From UMGS1002 sp964570825 (GTDB taxonomy: Bacteria > Bacillota > Clostridia > Oscillospirales > CAG-272), in contig CAZMZJ010000018.1 of assembly GCA_964570825.1 (NCBI GenBank), positions 1 to 40,216 of the forward strand: a DNA stretch of 40,216 bases, given 5' to 3'. Below the pieces are notes generated by a model. That model ran no database searches and was not told where the DNA came from. It worked only from the letters and a program-made list of their open reading frames with translations. Numbering within the stretch: the first letter of the stretch is position 1; each line of letters starts with the position of its first letter. The position numbers were made by a program, and so were the translations under genes. Shown piece after piece: positions 26,501 to 33,555 of the stretch.

Positions 26501-27590
26501 TTTGCGCTGCCCTCAGCTTTTCCATTAGTATCGTGTAAAATCTAAGGTTATGAATAGTGGCGAGGCGGTATGCAAGCGGGTCGCCCACGGCATAAAGATG
26601 CCTTAGATAGGATTTTGAGTAATTGCGGCAGCAGTAGCAGTCGCAGGCTGGGGATACCGGGGAGGTGTCGGCGATGTGTTTTTCATCCATAATATACAGA
26701 TACGAATAAAATTTGTCATCGTTAAGGTCTATTTTGTCGATGCTGTCGGCATTGTACGCATAAAGGCGCTGATGCCTTGCCTCGCGTGTGGGGATCACGC
26801 AGTCGAAGAGATTATACCCCATGCCGACGCAGCTTACAATTTCCTCAGGCCTGCCGAGCCCCATCGCGTACTTTACCGAACCCTCAGGCATAAGCGCGGC
26901 GGTGTATCTGAGAATATCGTCGGTGAGCTTTCCTTCGGTATCGACCGGCCAGCCGCCGTAACCGAAGCCGTCAAAGCCGATTTCAATAAGTTTCTCCGCG
27001 CAAAAGCGGCGCAGCTCCTTGTTGTTACCGCCCTGAATAATGGCAAAGATCAGGGGGCGATTATCCGGGGAATATTTGTAATTTTTCAGCTGAAGCTCAT
27101 ATTCCTGGCGGCATCTTTTTGCCCACTTTATTGTGATTTCAACCGACTTTGTCTGGATTTCGATGCTGTCGTCGGGATGAGTGCACCAGTCGAGGCACAT
27201 AATTATATCCGAACGGTAAGCGAACTGGAGCTGAATACATTTTTCGGGTGAAAAAATAATTTTGTCCCCGCCCTGATCCGGCCGGAATATTATTTCATTG
27301 TCGTTTATCTGACCGTTTTTCGGATTCTCGCGAAGGAGTGAAAAAACCTGAAAACCGCCCGAATCGGTGAGGATTGGGTTCATAAAATTCAGAAAATTGT
27401 TAATTCCTTTATGCTTTCTGATTATTGAAAGCCCGGGCTTTGAATATAAATGGAAAGTGTTCATAACCGCGCCGCCCACATGGCAGTCGGAGAGATCTCG
27501 GCTGTCGAGCGATTTTACCGTTCCGTACGTTCCGTCCGGAAAAAAATTAGGCAGCTCGACTTCTCCGTGCAAAAGTTTCAGTTTTTTCAT
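26490..27590 (-). CDS. tgt: Divergent tRNA-guanine transglycosylase
   Basis: Predicted to exchange a guanine in RNA for a 7-deazaguanine (queuosine pathway, tRNA position 34). The 366 residues keep the catalytic set: D76 in TDSGGFQVFSL, D134 in MCLDWCTHP, Q186 in IIQGG, nucleophile D263 in LFDCVIPTRE, and zinc ligands C316, C318, C321 and H347 (CDCYCC, TIHNL). The substrate loop that is usually GGLAVGE reads GGWPVD (212-217) and lacks the usual Glu, so the base it accepts may differ. GGGGAG lies seven bases before the ATG. It is the first gene of the operon with the Rmt-like and RsmI methyltransferases. No other queuosine genes are in the window. An ordinary Tgt with an unusual loop is the conservative reading. 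Confidence 0.85.
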   Translation of the reverse strand: MKKLKLLHGEVELPNFFPDGTYGTVKSLDSRDLSDCHVGGAVMNTFHLYSKPGLSIIRKHKGINNFLNFMNPILTDSGGFQVFSLLRENPKNGQINDNEIIFRPDQGGDKIIFSPEKCIQLQFAYRSDIIMCLDWCTHPDDSIEIQTKSVEITIKWAKRCRQEYELQLKNYKYSPDNRPLIFAIIQGGNNKELRRFCAEKLIEIGFDGFGYGGWPVDTEGKLTDDILRYTAALMPEGSVKYAMGLGRPEEIVSCVGMGYNLFDCVIPTREARHQRLYAYNADSIDKIDLNDDKFYSYLYIMDEKHIADTSPVSPACDCYCCRNYSKSYLRHLYAVGDPLAYRLATIHNLRFYTILMEKLRAAQNDG

Positions 27591-27639
27591 CAGTTTGCTC
27601 CCCGGAATTGTAAATTGTAAATTTCATCTAACGAACATT

Positions 27640-27668
27640 ATTATATCATTATTACACGTACAACTCAA
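27640..27668 (-). promoter_or_regulatory. Promoter of the tgt - rmt-like - rsmI operon
   Basis: On the minus strand TTGAGT (27668-27663), a 17-base spacer and TATAAT (27645-27640). The start of transcription falls about 40 bases before the tgt ATG. No terminator-like hairpin is visible between the three genes. Confidence 0.7.
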
Positions 27669-27827
27669 GCCAAATACACCGAAAATAAACCAAGAATAAA
27701 CACATGGTGAACGTAAGGTAAATAATGAAATTCTGTGAAAGAGCGCGGTATTTATTTCTGCTTACTGCATTATTATTGCAAAGGGACAGCAAGCCGCGCG
27801 TCAAGCGTTGAGGAGGTGGCAGATTTT

Positions 27828-28919
27828 ATGGGCAAGATCGACTGGCAGAAAAGCGCTGCGGTTATATTCTGCATAGCGGCAGGAGGATTCGCGCTCTGGT
27901 TTATAATACATTATCTGCTTGGGATACTGCTGCCGTTTATTGTCGCGTGGGCAGTTGCGCTTGCTGTGGCTCCGGCCGCGGGATGGATATCAAAAAAAAC
28001 CGGAATTCCCATAAAATTATGTTCCGCGGTATTATTGGCAGCTGTTCTGGGCATACTGATATCGCTCGTAGCTCTCTTGCTTGACCGTCTGATTTATGAG
28101 ATGGGCCGTCTTGCCGACTGGCTTGTTTCGGGCGAGAGCGATCTGCTTGCGACGCTCGGCAGGCTTGCGGGAGGAATCGGCAGCCTCGGCGAAAAAATTC
28201 CTATCCTGCGCGATATGAAGGGCATTGAGGAATTTGAGGATTTTTTTGCCGGTGTTAACGACATGCTTGCGAAGCTGCTGACCGATTTCATATCTAAACT
28301 CAGCATGTGGGTTCCGGAAGCGGTTTTTAGGATGATTTCCCGGCTGCCCTCGGTGCTGCTGCTTCTGACCGTCACGCTCATTGCTTGTTTTTATTTCTGC
28401 ATCGACCTAAGGTCGGTGAACGCGGCGCTGCTTTCCATTATGCCTAAGCGCGTAGCGCAGCAGATGCCGATGCTCAAATCCCGCGTTTTTTCTGCTGCCG
28501 GGAAGTGGGTCAAAGCTTATTTGATTCTTTTCTGCATCACCTTTGCGGAACTATTCGCCGGATTTATAATACTCGGGGTCGAGTATCCGCTGTTAATTGC
28601 TCTTGTCGGGGCGCTGGTTGATATTCTGCCGGTTTTCGGAACCGGGACGATACTGATTCCATGGGGGCTTTTTTCGCTTTTCACAAAGGATTTCAAACTT
28701 GGATTCGGTTTGATAATACTTTATGCGGCGACTCTGATAATACGTCAGATCGCCGAGCCGAGGGTGGTAGGAGGCAGTTTCGGGATACATCCGCTGCTTG
28801 CGCTGGCTGCCATGTATAGCGGATTCAGGCTTTTCGGAATTGCCGGAATGATACTGTTTCCGGCGGCGGTGATGCTGCTTAAAAACATTTTTGTAACGGA
28901 AGAGAAAACAAAAGTTTAA
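27828..28919 (+). CDS. ytvI: Sporulation integral membrane protein YtvI (AI-2E family)
   Basis: A 363-residue polytopic membrane protein of the AI-2E/UPF0118 family, in the branch called YtvI that is linked to sporulation in Bacilli and Clostridia. ATG 27828 is chosen because AGGAGG (27811-27816) precedes it; the in-frame extension upstream to 27735 has no ribosome site and no family match. About eight membrane segments are visible, with the family-typical helical soluble stretch in the middle (LADWLVSGESDLLATLGRLA) and the late motif VGALVDILPVFGTGTILIPW. It is divergent from the tgt operon. The exact role in spore formation or transport is unknown. Confidence 0.88.
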   Translation: MGKIDWQKSAAVIFCIAAGGFALWFIIHYLLGILLPFIVAWAVALAVAPAAGWISKKTGIPIKLCSAVLLAAVLGILISLVALLLDRLIYEMGRLADWLVSGESDLLATLGRLAGGIGSLGEKIPILRDMKGIEEFEDFFAGVNDMLAKLLTDFISKLSMWVPEAVFRMISRLPSVLLLLTVTLIACFYFCIDLRSVNAALLSIMPKRVAQQMPMLKSRVFSAAGKWVKAYLILFCITFAELFAGFIILGVEYPLLIALVGALVDILPVFGTGTILIPWGLFSLFTKDFKLGFGLIILYAATLIIRQIAEPRVVGGSFGIHPLLALAAMYSGFRLFGIAGMILFPAAVMLLKNIFVTEEKTKV

Positions 28920-28979
28920 TATATTGTAAACATCCGGAAAATCCGGGAACATACGGCGGCTTTGCGCGTCAAACCATAT

Positions 28980-28989
28980 NNNNNNNNNN
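28980..28989. other. Assembly gap (10 N)
   Basis: Ten N between ytvI and the next small gene. The true length is unknown, so the 5' end of the following gene and any promoter or terminator here may be missing. Confidence 1.
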
Positions 28990-29106
28990 TATACGAAAAA
29001 AGCCGGGAGAGGAAAACTTGAAAGATTAGGTTTTTCAGGCGGCGGGCTGAATTTAAGACAGTCGCAATCCTCACGGTCGGCGGAAAGGAAAGGCAAGGTC
29101 ATAAAA

Positions 29107-29703
29107 ATGATAATAATAATAATTCTCGCGTGCATGCTGATGCTTGTGACACTGGCATCGAGCAGTCAGATACAGAGTGAAAAAAACGCCCGTTTCGGAT
29201 TTTCCGAGCCGGATGAAAGCAAAAATTATAACGCCGCCGACAAAGCGCATGAAGAAACCGATTTTACTTGCCTGCCTGATAATTTTAATTTCAAAATAGT
29301 CTGGAACGACGGAGGCAGAAGCGCATACGACAGCGCGGACGGGAAATTGACAACTGGAAACGGCTCCTGCGGCAGCGTTTTGCGCCGGCTGAACCTTGCG
29401 GAGAAGAAAGCCATTAAGGAGATACTGTCCCGGATTGACGCGCCTGAATACACCGAGATTTCCGGATACAGAGCCGAATATGATTTTCCGGGCGTAAACG
29501 AACCCGCGGGGATTACTCTGACCATACACTGCAGGGGGATAGAGAGGACGATAAGCTGTCCGTCCGCGGCGGGCGAGGGGCGCAAGCCGGACGACGCGCG
29601 GTTCCGGTCATATTCGGAAGCCTGCAGAAAGATTATCGGCATAATTACCGGCGCGGCAGACAATGAGGCTTTGACGGCAAAGGAAATCCGGACCGGCAAC
29701 TGA
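29107..29703 (+). CDS. Small membrane-anchored hypothetical protein, 5' end uncertain
   Basis: 198 residues from ATG 29107, which has AAGG (29095-29098) eight bases upstream. The protein begins with a hydrophobic stretch (MIIIIILACMLMLVTLA) and then a soluble, probably extracellular domain with cysteines at CLPDN, GSCGS, IHCRG and ISCPS. The segment AYDSADGKLTTGNGS followed by LAEKKAIKEILSRIDAPEY resembles an unnamed extracytoplasmic domain common in Firmicutes; I cannot name it. The frame stays open upstream to the assembly gap and encodes basic residues (AERKGKVIK) just before the hydrophobic part, as expected of a cytoplasmic anchor flank, so the real start may lie in or before the gap. 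A terminator follows. Confidence 0.65.
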   Translation: MIIIIILACMLMLVTLASSSQIQSEKNARFGFSEPDESKNYNAADKAHEETDFTCLPDNFNFKIVWNDGGRSAYDSADGKLTTGNGSCGSVLRRLNLAEKKAIKEILSRIDAPEYTEISGYRAEYDFPGVNEPAGITLTIHCRGIERTISCPSAAGEGRKPDDARFRSYSEACRKIIGIITGAADNEALTAKEIRTGN

Positions 29704-29707
29704 AACG

Positions 29708-29747
29708 AACCCGTCCGCGCTCAAATAAAAAGCGGGGACGGGTTTTT
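29708..29747 (+). terminator. Terminator of the small membrane protein gene
   Basis: AACCCGTCC (29708-29716) pairs with GGACGGGTT (29736-29744); one mismatch inside, then CGCT/AGCG continue the stem. TTTTT follows at 29743-29747. Confidence 0.85.
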
Positions 29748-29858
29748 GCTCAGCCGACATGCGGGCGGCCGGACATATGTATATCGTAAATTCAACAAAA
29801 TTTCAATATTGCGGTCATATTTAGAGTAAGACGCATCGGCGTTTGATGATGCCGCAGA

Positions 29859-29890
29859 ATAAAAGCCTGCCGTACGCGTACTGCAGGCTT
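29859..29890 (-). terminator. Terminator of fba
   Basis: AAGCCTGC (29863-29870) pairs with GCAGGCTT (29883-29890), with GTA/TAC extending the stem past one mismatch. On the minus strand the stem is followed by TTTTATT. It lies 11 bases beyond the aldolase stop. Confidence 0.85.
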
Positions 29891-29900
29891 TCTACATAAA

Positions 29901-30836
29901 TTATGCTTTTCCGTTTGAGCCGAGGACATCGGTTATTTTGTGCTTGACCATCTTTTTGACTTCGTCGCGTGCGACCGAGAGGTAGGTACGCGGGTCAAAG
30001 GCAGACGGGTCGGCTGCGAGCGCGCGGCGGATAGCGGCCGTCATGGCGAGACGGATATCTGAGTCAATGTTGATTTTGCAGACCGCCATTCTGGCTGCCT
30101 GTCTGAGCATATCCTCCGGGATGCCGATGGCATTGGGCATTTTACCGCCGAGCGAGTTGATTTCGTCGACATATTCCTGCGGAACAGAGGACGCGCCGTG
30201 GAGGACGATCGGGAAGCCGGGAAGGCGCTTTGAGATTTCGGCGAGTATATCGAATCTCAGCTGCGGCTTGGTGCCGGGCTTGAATTTGTACGCGCCGTGA
30301 GATGTTCCGATGGCGATAGCCAGGGAGTCGACACCTGTCTTTGATACGAATTCCTCCACCTCAGCGGGATTGGTGAACATTGCGTCGTCGGCCTTGACAT
30401 GCACCTCATCCTCTATGCCGGCCAGCTTGCCGAGTTCGCCTTCAACGACAACTCCGCGGGCGTGGGCGTACTCGACGACTTTTTTTGTAAGAGCTATGTT
30501 GTCCTTAAACGGATATTTTGAACCGTCGATCATTACCGAGGTGAATCCGCCGTCGATGCAGGACTTGCAGATTTCGAAATCGGCTCCGTGGTCGAGGTGA
30601 AGCGCGAAATCGATGCCGCTGTCGACTACAGCCGCATTGGCGAGTGCCATGAGGTAAGCGTGCTTGGCATATTTGCGTGCTCCGGCAGAAACCTGAAGGA
30701 TGACGGGGGATTTTTCTTCGGCCGCGGCTTCGGTGATAGCCTGAATGATTTCCATGTTGTTGATATTGAAGGCGCCCACGGCGTAACCGCCGGCATACGC
30801 CTTTTTGAACATTTCGGTTGTTGTGACAAGTGCCAT
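29901..30836 (-). CDS. fba: Class II fructose-bisphosphate aldolase
   Basis: Zinc-dependent glycolytic enzyme that splits fructose-1,6-bisphosphate into dihydroxyacetone phosphate and glyceraldehyde-3-phosphate. The start is ATG 30836, with AAGGAG nine bases upstream; the longer open frame to 30950 would add 38 residues without a family match and overlap the promoter. The 311-residue protein has the family start MALVTTTEMFKKAYAGGYAV, AFNINNME, the metal-site ALHLDHG, SVMIDGSKYPF, EGELGKLAG, AIGTSHGAYKF, VLHGASSVP and KINIDSDIR. Length and motifs match the Firmicute FbaA type. It is preceded by its own promoter and a striking palindrome. Confidence 0.96.
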   Translation of the reverse strand: MALVTTTEMFKKAYAGGYAVGAFNINNMEIIQAITEAAAEEKSPVILQVSAGARKYAKHAYLMALANAAVVDSGIDFALHLDHGADFEICKSCIDGGFTSVMIDGSKYPFKDNIALTKKVVEYAHARGVVVEGELGKLAGIEDEVHVKADDAMFTNPAEVEEFVSKTGVDSLAIAIGTSHGAYKFKPGTKPQLRFDILAEISKRLPGFPIVLHGASSVPQEYVDEINSLGGKMPNAIGIPEDMLRQAARMAVCKINIDSDIRLAMTAAIRRALAADPSAFDPRTYLSVARDEVKKMVKHKITDVLGSNGKA

Positions 30837-30879
30837 TTTGATTATCTCCTTGCGGTACAAATAAAGATTATTCGCATAT

Positions 30880-30908
30880 ATTGTAACCGCTCGGGCGGTG
30901 AAAATCAA
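30880..30908 (-). promoter_or_regulatory. Promoter of fba with palindrome in the spacer
   Basis: On the minus strand TTGATT (30908-30903), a 17-base spacer and TACAAT (30885-30880). The spacer contains ACCGC and GCGGT (30886-30890 and 30895-30899) as an inverted repeat, a good position for a repressor site. Confidence 0.65.
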
Positions 30909-30943
30909 GAGGATATCGAAAAATATGTTGAATATATCCGAAA

Positions 30944-30961
30944 TTATCAAATATTTGATAA
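30944..30961. promoter_or_regulatory. 18-bp perfect palindrome upstream of fba
   Basis: TTATCAAATATTTGATAA is exactly self-complementary. It lies 36 bases upstream of the fba -35 box and 11 bases beyond the mazF stop. It could bind a dimeric regulator or act as a weak mazF transcript end; the stem is all A/T except two pairs. Confidence 0.55.
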
Positions 30962-30971
30962 ATTTTGTCTT

Positions 30972-31571
30972 TTAGGCATTCACGCTTCTGACTGAATTAT
31001 CTGCAGCCGCGGCGCCGGTGGCTGAAACCGGCGAGCCGATGTTTTCCGCAGGCGTAACGGCCGCAGCCGCCGCGGCAAAGCCGGACTGAACAGACTGAGC
31101 GGTTTCCTCAGGCTGCGACACGGTGACGGCCCTAAAATCCGAATGTACTGCCGCGGCCTCGGCGGGCTGAACGGCAGCCGCTGCGGCGCCGGGCATTTCA
31201 GCGTATTGTTCCTCGGGCGCAAGTATGCCGCCGAGCCCGAAGCTGATGGCTATCGCGGAATTGACCTCGTTCATCATGGCGTCGTCAAGGTGCCCCAGCT
31301 TTTCCTTGAGACGCCGCTTGTCGAGAGTTCTTATCTGTTCGAGCAGTATGACCGAGTCTTTGGCAAGTCCGGCTTTCTCGGCGTATATGTCGATGTGGGT
31401 GGGCAGGCGGGTTTTGCCCATACGCGAGGTAATTGCCGCCGCTATTACAGTCGGGCTGTATTTATTTCCGATGTCGTTCTGAATAATAAGTACCGGACGG
31501 AGTCCGCCCTGTTCGGAGCCGACCACAGGGGAAAGATCGGCGTAGAAAATATCTCCGCGTCTGATTATCAT
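30972..31571 (-). CDS. mazF: MazF/EndoA-type mRNA interferase with Ala-rich tail, no MazE beside it
   Basis: Sequence-specific endoribonuclease toxin of the PemK/MazF family. ATG 31571 is chosen because the protein then begins MIIRRGDIFYADLSPVVGSE, as in Bacillus EndoA, with GAGG just upstream; the open frame further upstream shows no domain. The core (~residues 1-115) retains EQGGLRPVLIIQND with the catalytic-region Arg, the Thr in AAAITSR, and SVILLEQIRTLDKRRL. It then continues for about 80 residues of Ala/Pro/Ser/Glu low complexity (EMPGAAAAAVQPAEAAAV, GFAAAAAAVTPAEN), absent in ordinary 115-120-residue MazF. No MazE-like gene is visible upstream, where it normally lies. The next gene downstream, fba, has its own promoter. 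Confidence 0.88.
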   Translation of the reverse strand: MIIRRGDIFYADLSPVVGSEQGGLRPVLIIQNDIGNKYSPTVIAAAITSRMGKTRLPTHIDIYAEKAGLAKDSVILLEQIRTLDKRRLKEKLGHLDDAMMNEVNSAIAISFGLGGILAPEEQYAEMPGAAAAAVQPAEAAAVHSDFRAVTVSQPEETAQSVQSGFAAAAAAVTPAENIGSPVSATGAAAADNSVRSVNA

Positions 31572-31656
31572 TACCTGATCCTCTCTTTTGGATGACTTCA
31601 AGTATATTTTTACCTTGACCGCGCTTTGTTTAATCATTAAAAAGTCGATTTGCACG

Positions 31657-31673
31657 GTGGAATTTTGTTCCAC
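31657..31673. promoter_or_regulatory. Inverted repeat at the mazF transcription start
   Basis: GTGGAA (31657-31662) and TTCCAC (31668-31673) with a five-base spacer. It lies at the predicted first bases of the mazF transcript, so it could be an operator or a 5' hairpin. Confidence 0.4.
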
Positions 31674-31680
31674 TAATATC

Positions 31681-31709
31681 ATATTACATCGTATGTCGTA
31701 ATGTGTCGA
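31681..31709 (-). promoter_or_regulatory. Probable mazF promoter
   Basis: On the minus strand TCGACA (31709-31704), a 17-base spacer and TAATAT (31686-31681). The transcript would start near 31674, about 100 bases before the ATG. Confidence 0.5.
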
Positions 31710-31729
31710 AACCGGAGAAATTTCCCAAG

Positions 31730-31749
31730 GCTTGTACAGTGCTTGTACA
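31730..31749. promoter_or_regulatory. Two GCTTGTACA boxes, 11-bp period
   Basis: GCTTGTACA occurs at 31730-31738 and again at 31741-31749, about one helical turn apart and 21 bases upstream of the mazF -35 box. Each copy contains the palindrome TGTACA. It could be an activator or repressor site for mazF or the divergent prs. Confidence 0.4.
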
Positions 31750-31953
31750 TAAAAAAACGCAGCGCAAGAATTTCTGTGGAACGAGCCCGTGAATATCCTC
31801 AACATAAGATAAGCATATCGCGGCATGGTTTGGCAGACGGCAATGAAATTGCGGTGTCCGTTCTGCGCTTTATGTGAAAACGCATTTGTGTGTCTTTTCC
31901 GCCGCATAAAAAAAGCCCCACAGGCGCGAAACATGAAAAAATCAAAACATATA

Positions 31954-31982
31954 TTCCAAAATTCAAAAAAAGATGATATAAT
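31954..31982 (+). promoter_or_regulatory. prs: Promoter of prs
   Basis: TTCCAA (31954-31959), a 17-base spacer and TATAAT (31977-31982). The leader to the prs ATG is about 105 bases. In the 522 bases between mazF and prs I see only these promoter and operator-like elements, no gene. Confidence 0.6.
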
Positions 31983-31992
31983 GTTGGACGTC

Positions 31993-32059
31993 GGCGGGTG
32001 GCTTTGAAATCTGCGGCTCCGCCGGGGTAAAATATTGTGTGATAACGATATGGATCACA
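31993..32059 (+). promoter_or_regulatory. Two hairpins in the prs leader
   Basis: GGCGG (31993-31997) can pair with CCGCC (32019-32023), and TGTGAT (32038-32043) with ATCACA (32054-32059) just before the ribosome site. No known riboswitch family was recognised. Confidence 0.3.
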
Positions 32060-32093
32060 TTAAAACGAAAAATCAAGGATGGATTAAATTTAT

Positions 32094-33206
32094 ATGCAGA
32101 CCGGCGAAAACAAAGGACAAATTGTGCTGATACCCCTTATGGGCATGGAGGAGGTTGCCGAGAAGATAAAGGGTCATCTTGCGGAGATCTCCGCCGAAAC
32201 TTCTTGCGATATAGTAAAAGTTGATCTGCCGCGCTTTGCGACCGGAGATTCGAAGGCGGTGCTTACGCAGTCGGTGCGCGGCAAGGATGTATATATACTT
32301 GTTGACGTAGGCAATTACGGCTGCGAGTATTCGATGTTCGGGAGAAAGGTGTGCATGTCACCGGACGATCATTTTCAGAATCTGATACGGACAATATCCG
32401 CAATTGACGGCAAGGCGGAGCGCGTGAACGTAATCTCTCCTCTACTTTACAGTGAGCGCCAGGACCGCAAAATTTCGCGCGAGTCGCTTGACTGCGCCGT
32501 GGCGCTGCAGCAGCTGGCGAATATCGGAGTTTCCAACATTATGGCGTTTGACGTGCACGACGACAGGGTGCAGAACGCTATACCCTTTGTGGGCTTCGAC
32601 ATGCTGATGCCTGTCTATCAGACAATCAAGGCGATGAAGCGCGAATATCCGGACATAAAATTCGACGAGGACAATCTTGTTATCGTCAGTCCCGACTTTG
32701 GAGGAATGAACCGCAATTTCATGTATGCAAACGAGCTCGGCGTGGACATAGGAGTATTTTACAAGAGAAGAAGCCGCTCGAATTTTGCGAACGGGAAATA
32801 CGGAGTCGAGGTTCATAAATACATCGGGCCGGATGTCACAGGGCGGGATGTGCTGATGGCCGACGACGTAATTGCCTCCGGGGAGACGATGCTCGACTCG
32901 GTGGCAAAAATCAAGGAGTACGGCGCGAAGAGGATTTTCATAGCGGTGACCTTCGGGTTCTTCACCGAGGGAGTTGCAAAATTCAATAAAGCATATGAAG
33001 ACGGCTTACTCGACGGGGTGTTCATAACAAACGCGTCTTACCGCCGCGAGGAGATTCTGACGGCTCCGTGGTACCGCGAGGTGGATATAAGGAAATACAT
33101 CGCATATTATATCTTCTGCGTCAATACAGGCAAATCCATTTCGGGCATAATGGATCCTCACAGGAAAATACAGGCTCTCATGAACAGGAACACTGAAAGC
33201 AGATAA
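32094..33206 (+). CDS. prs: Ribose-phosphate pyrophosphokinase (PRPP synthetase), long form
   Basis: Makes PRPP from ribose-5-phosphate and ATP for nucleotide and amino acid synthesis in the cytoplasm. The 370-residue protein has the family motif YSERQDRKISRESL (usual form YARQDRK), the AFDVHDDRVQNAIPF metal-binding region, VIVSPDFGGMNRN and the PRPP loop DVLMADDVIASGETMLD, where the common form is DDMIDTAGT. It is about 50 residues longer than the usual 315, partly in the segment SYRREEILTAPWYREVDIRK and the C-terminus. AAGGATGGA is the ribosome site. Divergence raises the possibility of a paralogue with different regulation, but the catalytic loops are intact. Confidence 0.88.
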   Translation: MQTGENKGQIVLIPLMGMEEVAEKIKGHLAEISAETSCDIVKVDLPRFATGDSKAVLTQSVRGKDVYILVDVGNYGCEYSMFGRKVCMSPDDHFQNLIRTISAIDGKAERVNVISPLLYSERQDRKISRESLDCAVALQQLANIGVSNIMAFDVHDDRVQNAIPFVGFDMLMPVYQTIKAMKREYPDIKFDEDNLVIVSPDFGGMNRNFMYANELGVDIGVFYKRRSRSNFANGKYGVEVHKYIGPDVTGRDVLMADDVIASGETMLDSVAKIKEYGAKRIFIAVTFGFFTEGVAKFNKAYEDGLLDGVFITNASYRREEILTAPWYREVDIRKYIAYYIFCVNTGKSISGIMDPHRKIQALMNRNTESR

Positions 33207-33236
33207 AGCGAAAATATAAGCTGATCGGGCAGAATT

Positions 33237-33268
33237 AAGCGCGGCGGAACATATTCCGCCGCGCTTTT
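33237..33268 (+). terminator. Terminator of prs
   Basis: GCGCGGCGGAA (33239-33249) and TTCCGCCGCGC (33254-33264) form an 11-bp perfect stem with a four-base loop, followed by TTTT. Confidence 0.93.
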
Positions 33269-33391
33269 CAATATTATTTGCCATATTAGAACTGTTTTTC
33301 GAAAATCCGAAACAGAATTCATATATTTTTTGAATCGGATATGTTTATTATAAAATATCACAAAAAAACACATTGTTTGCGTAAAAAGCTG

Positions 33392-33421
33392 TTGCAAATA
33401 TATACAACGAGGTGTTATAAT
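33392..33421 (+). promoter_or_regulatory. Promoter of the moxR operon
   Basis: TTGCAA (33392-33397), an 18-base spacer and TATAAT (33416-33421). It gives a leader of about 230 bases before moxR. Confidence 0.6.
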
Positions 33422-33493
33422 AGCAATGGTGTGTTTACATTTTAAGGTTGCATACGGGGCGTTTGCAGCTCTGCTCGCCATGACGCGCCGTAC

Positions 33494-33534
33494 GCTGTAA
33501 TTTCCGCTGATTGCACATTACAGCAATCAGTTTT
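33494..33534 (+). promoter_or_regulatory. Possible attenuator: two mutually exclusive 8-bp hairpins
   Basis: GCTGTAAT (33494-33501) pairs perfectly with ATTACAGC (33517-33524). CTGATTGC (33507-33514) pairs perfectly with GCAATCAG (33523-33530), and TTTT follows at once. The stems cannot both form: bases 33523-33524 are shared and 33517-33522 would be loop of the second. The arrangement is that of an anti-terminator and terminator pair. Confidence 0.45.
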
Positions 33535-33555
33535 CAAGCTTTCAAGCCGGAGGAA

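Noticed and set aside
26490..27590. DpdA-type DNA deazaguanine modification gene
   Set aside because: The TGT-like protein keeps the tRNA-enzyme zinc site and TIHNL motif, has normal Tgt length, and no DNA-modification partner genes are nearby.
31572..31934. Upstream extension of the mazF frame as a fused MazE
   Set aside because: The open stretch shows none of the MazE beta-strand DNA-binding motifs, spans the predicted promoter, and lacks a ribosome site.
32038..32059. CRP-type operator TGTGA...TCACA in the prs leader
   Set aside because: The half-sites are 12 bases apart rather than six, and it lies downstream of the promoter; a small hairpin is more likely.
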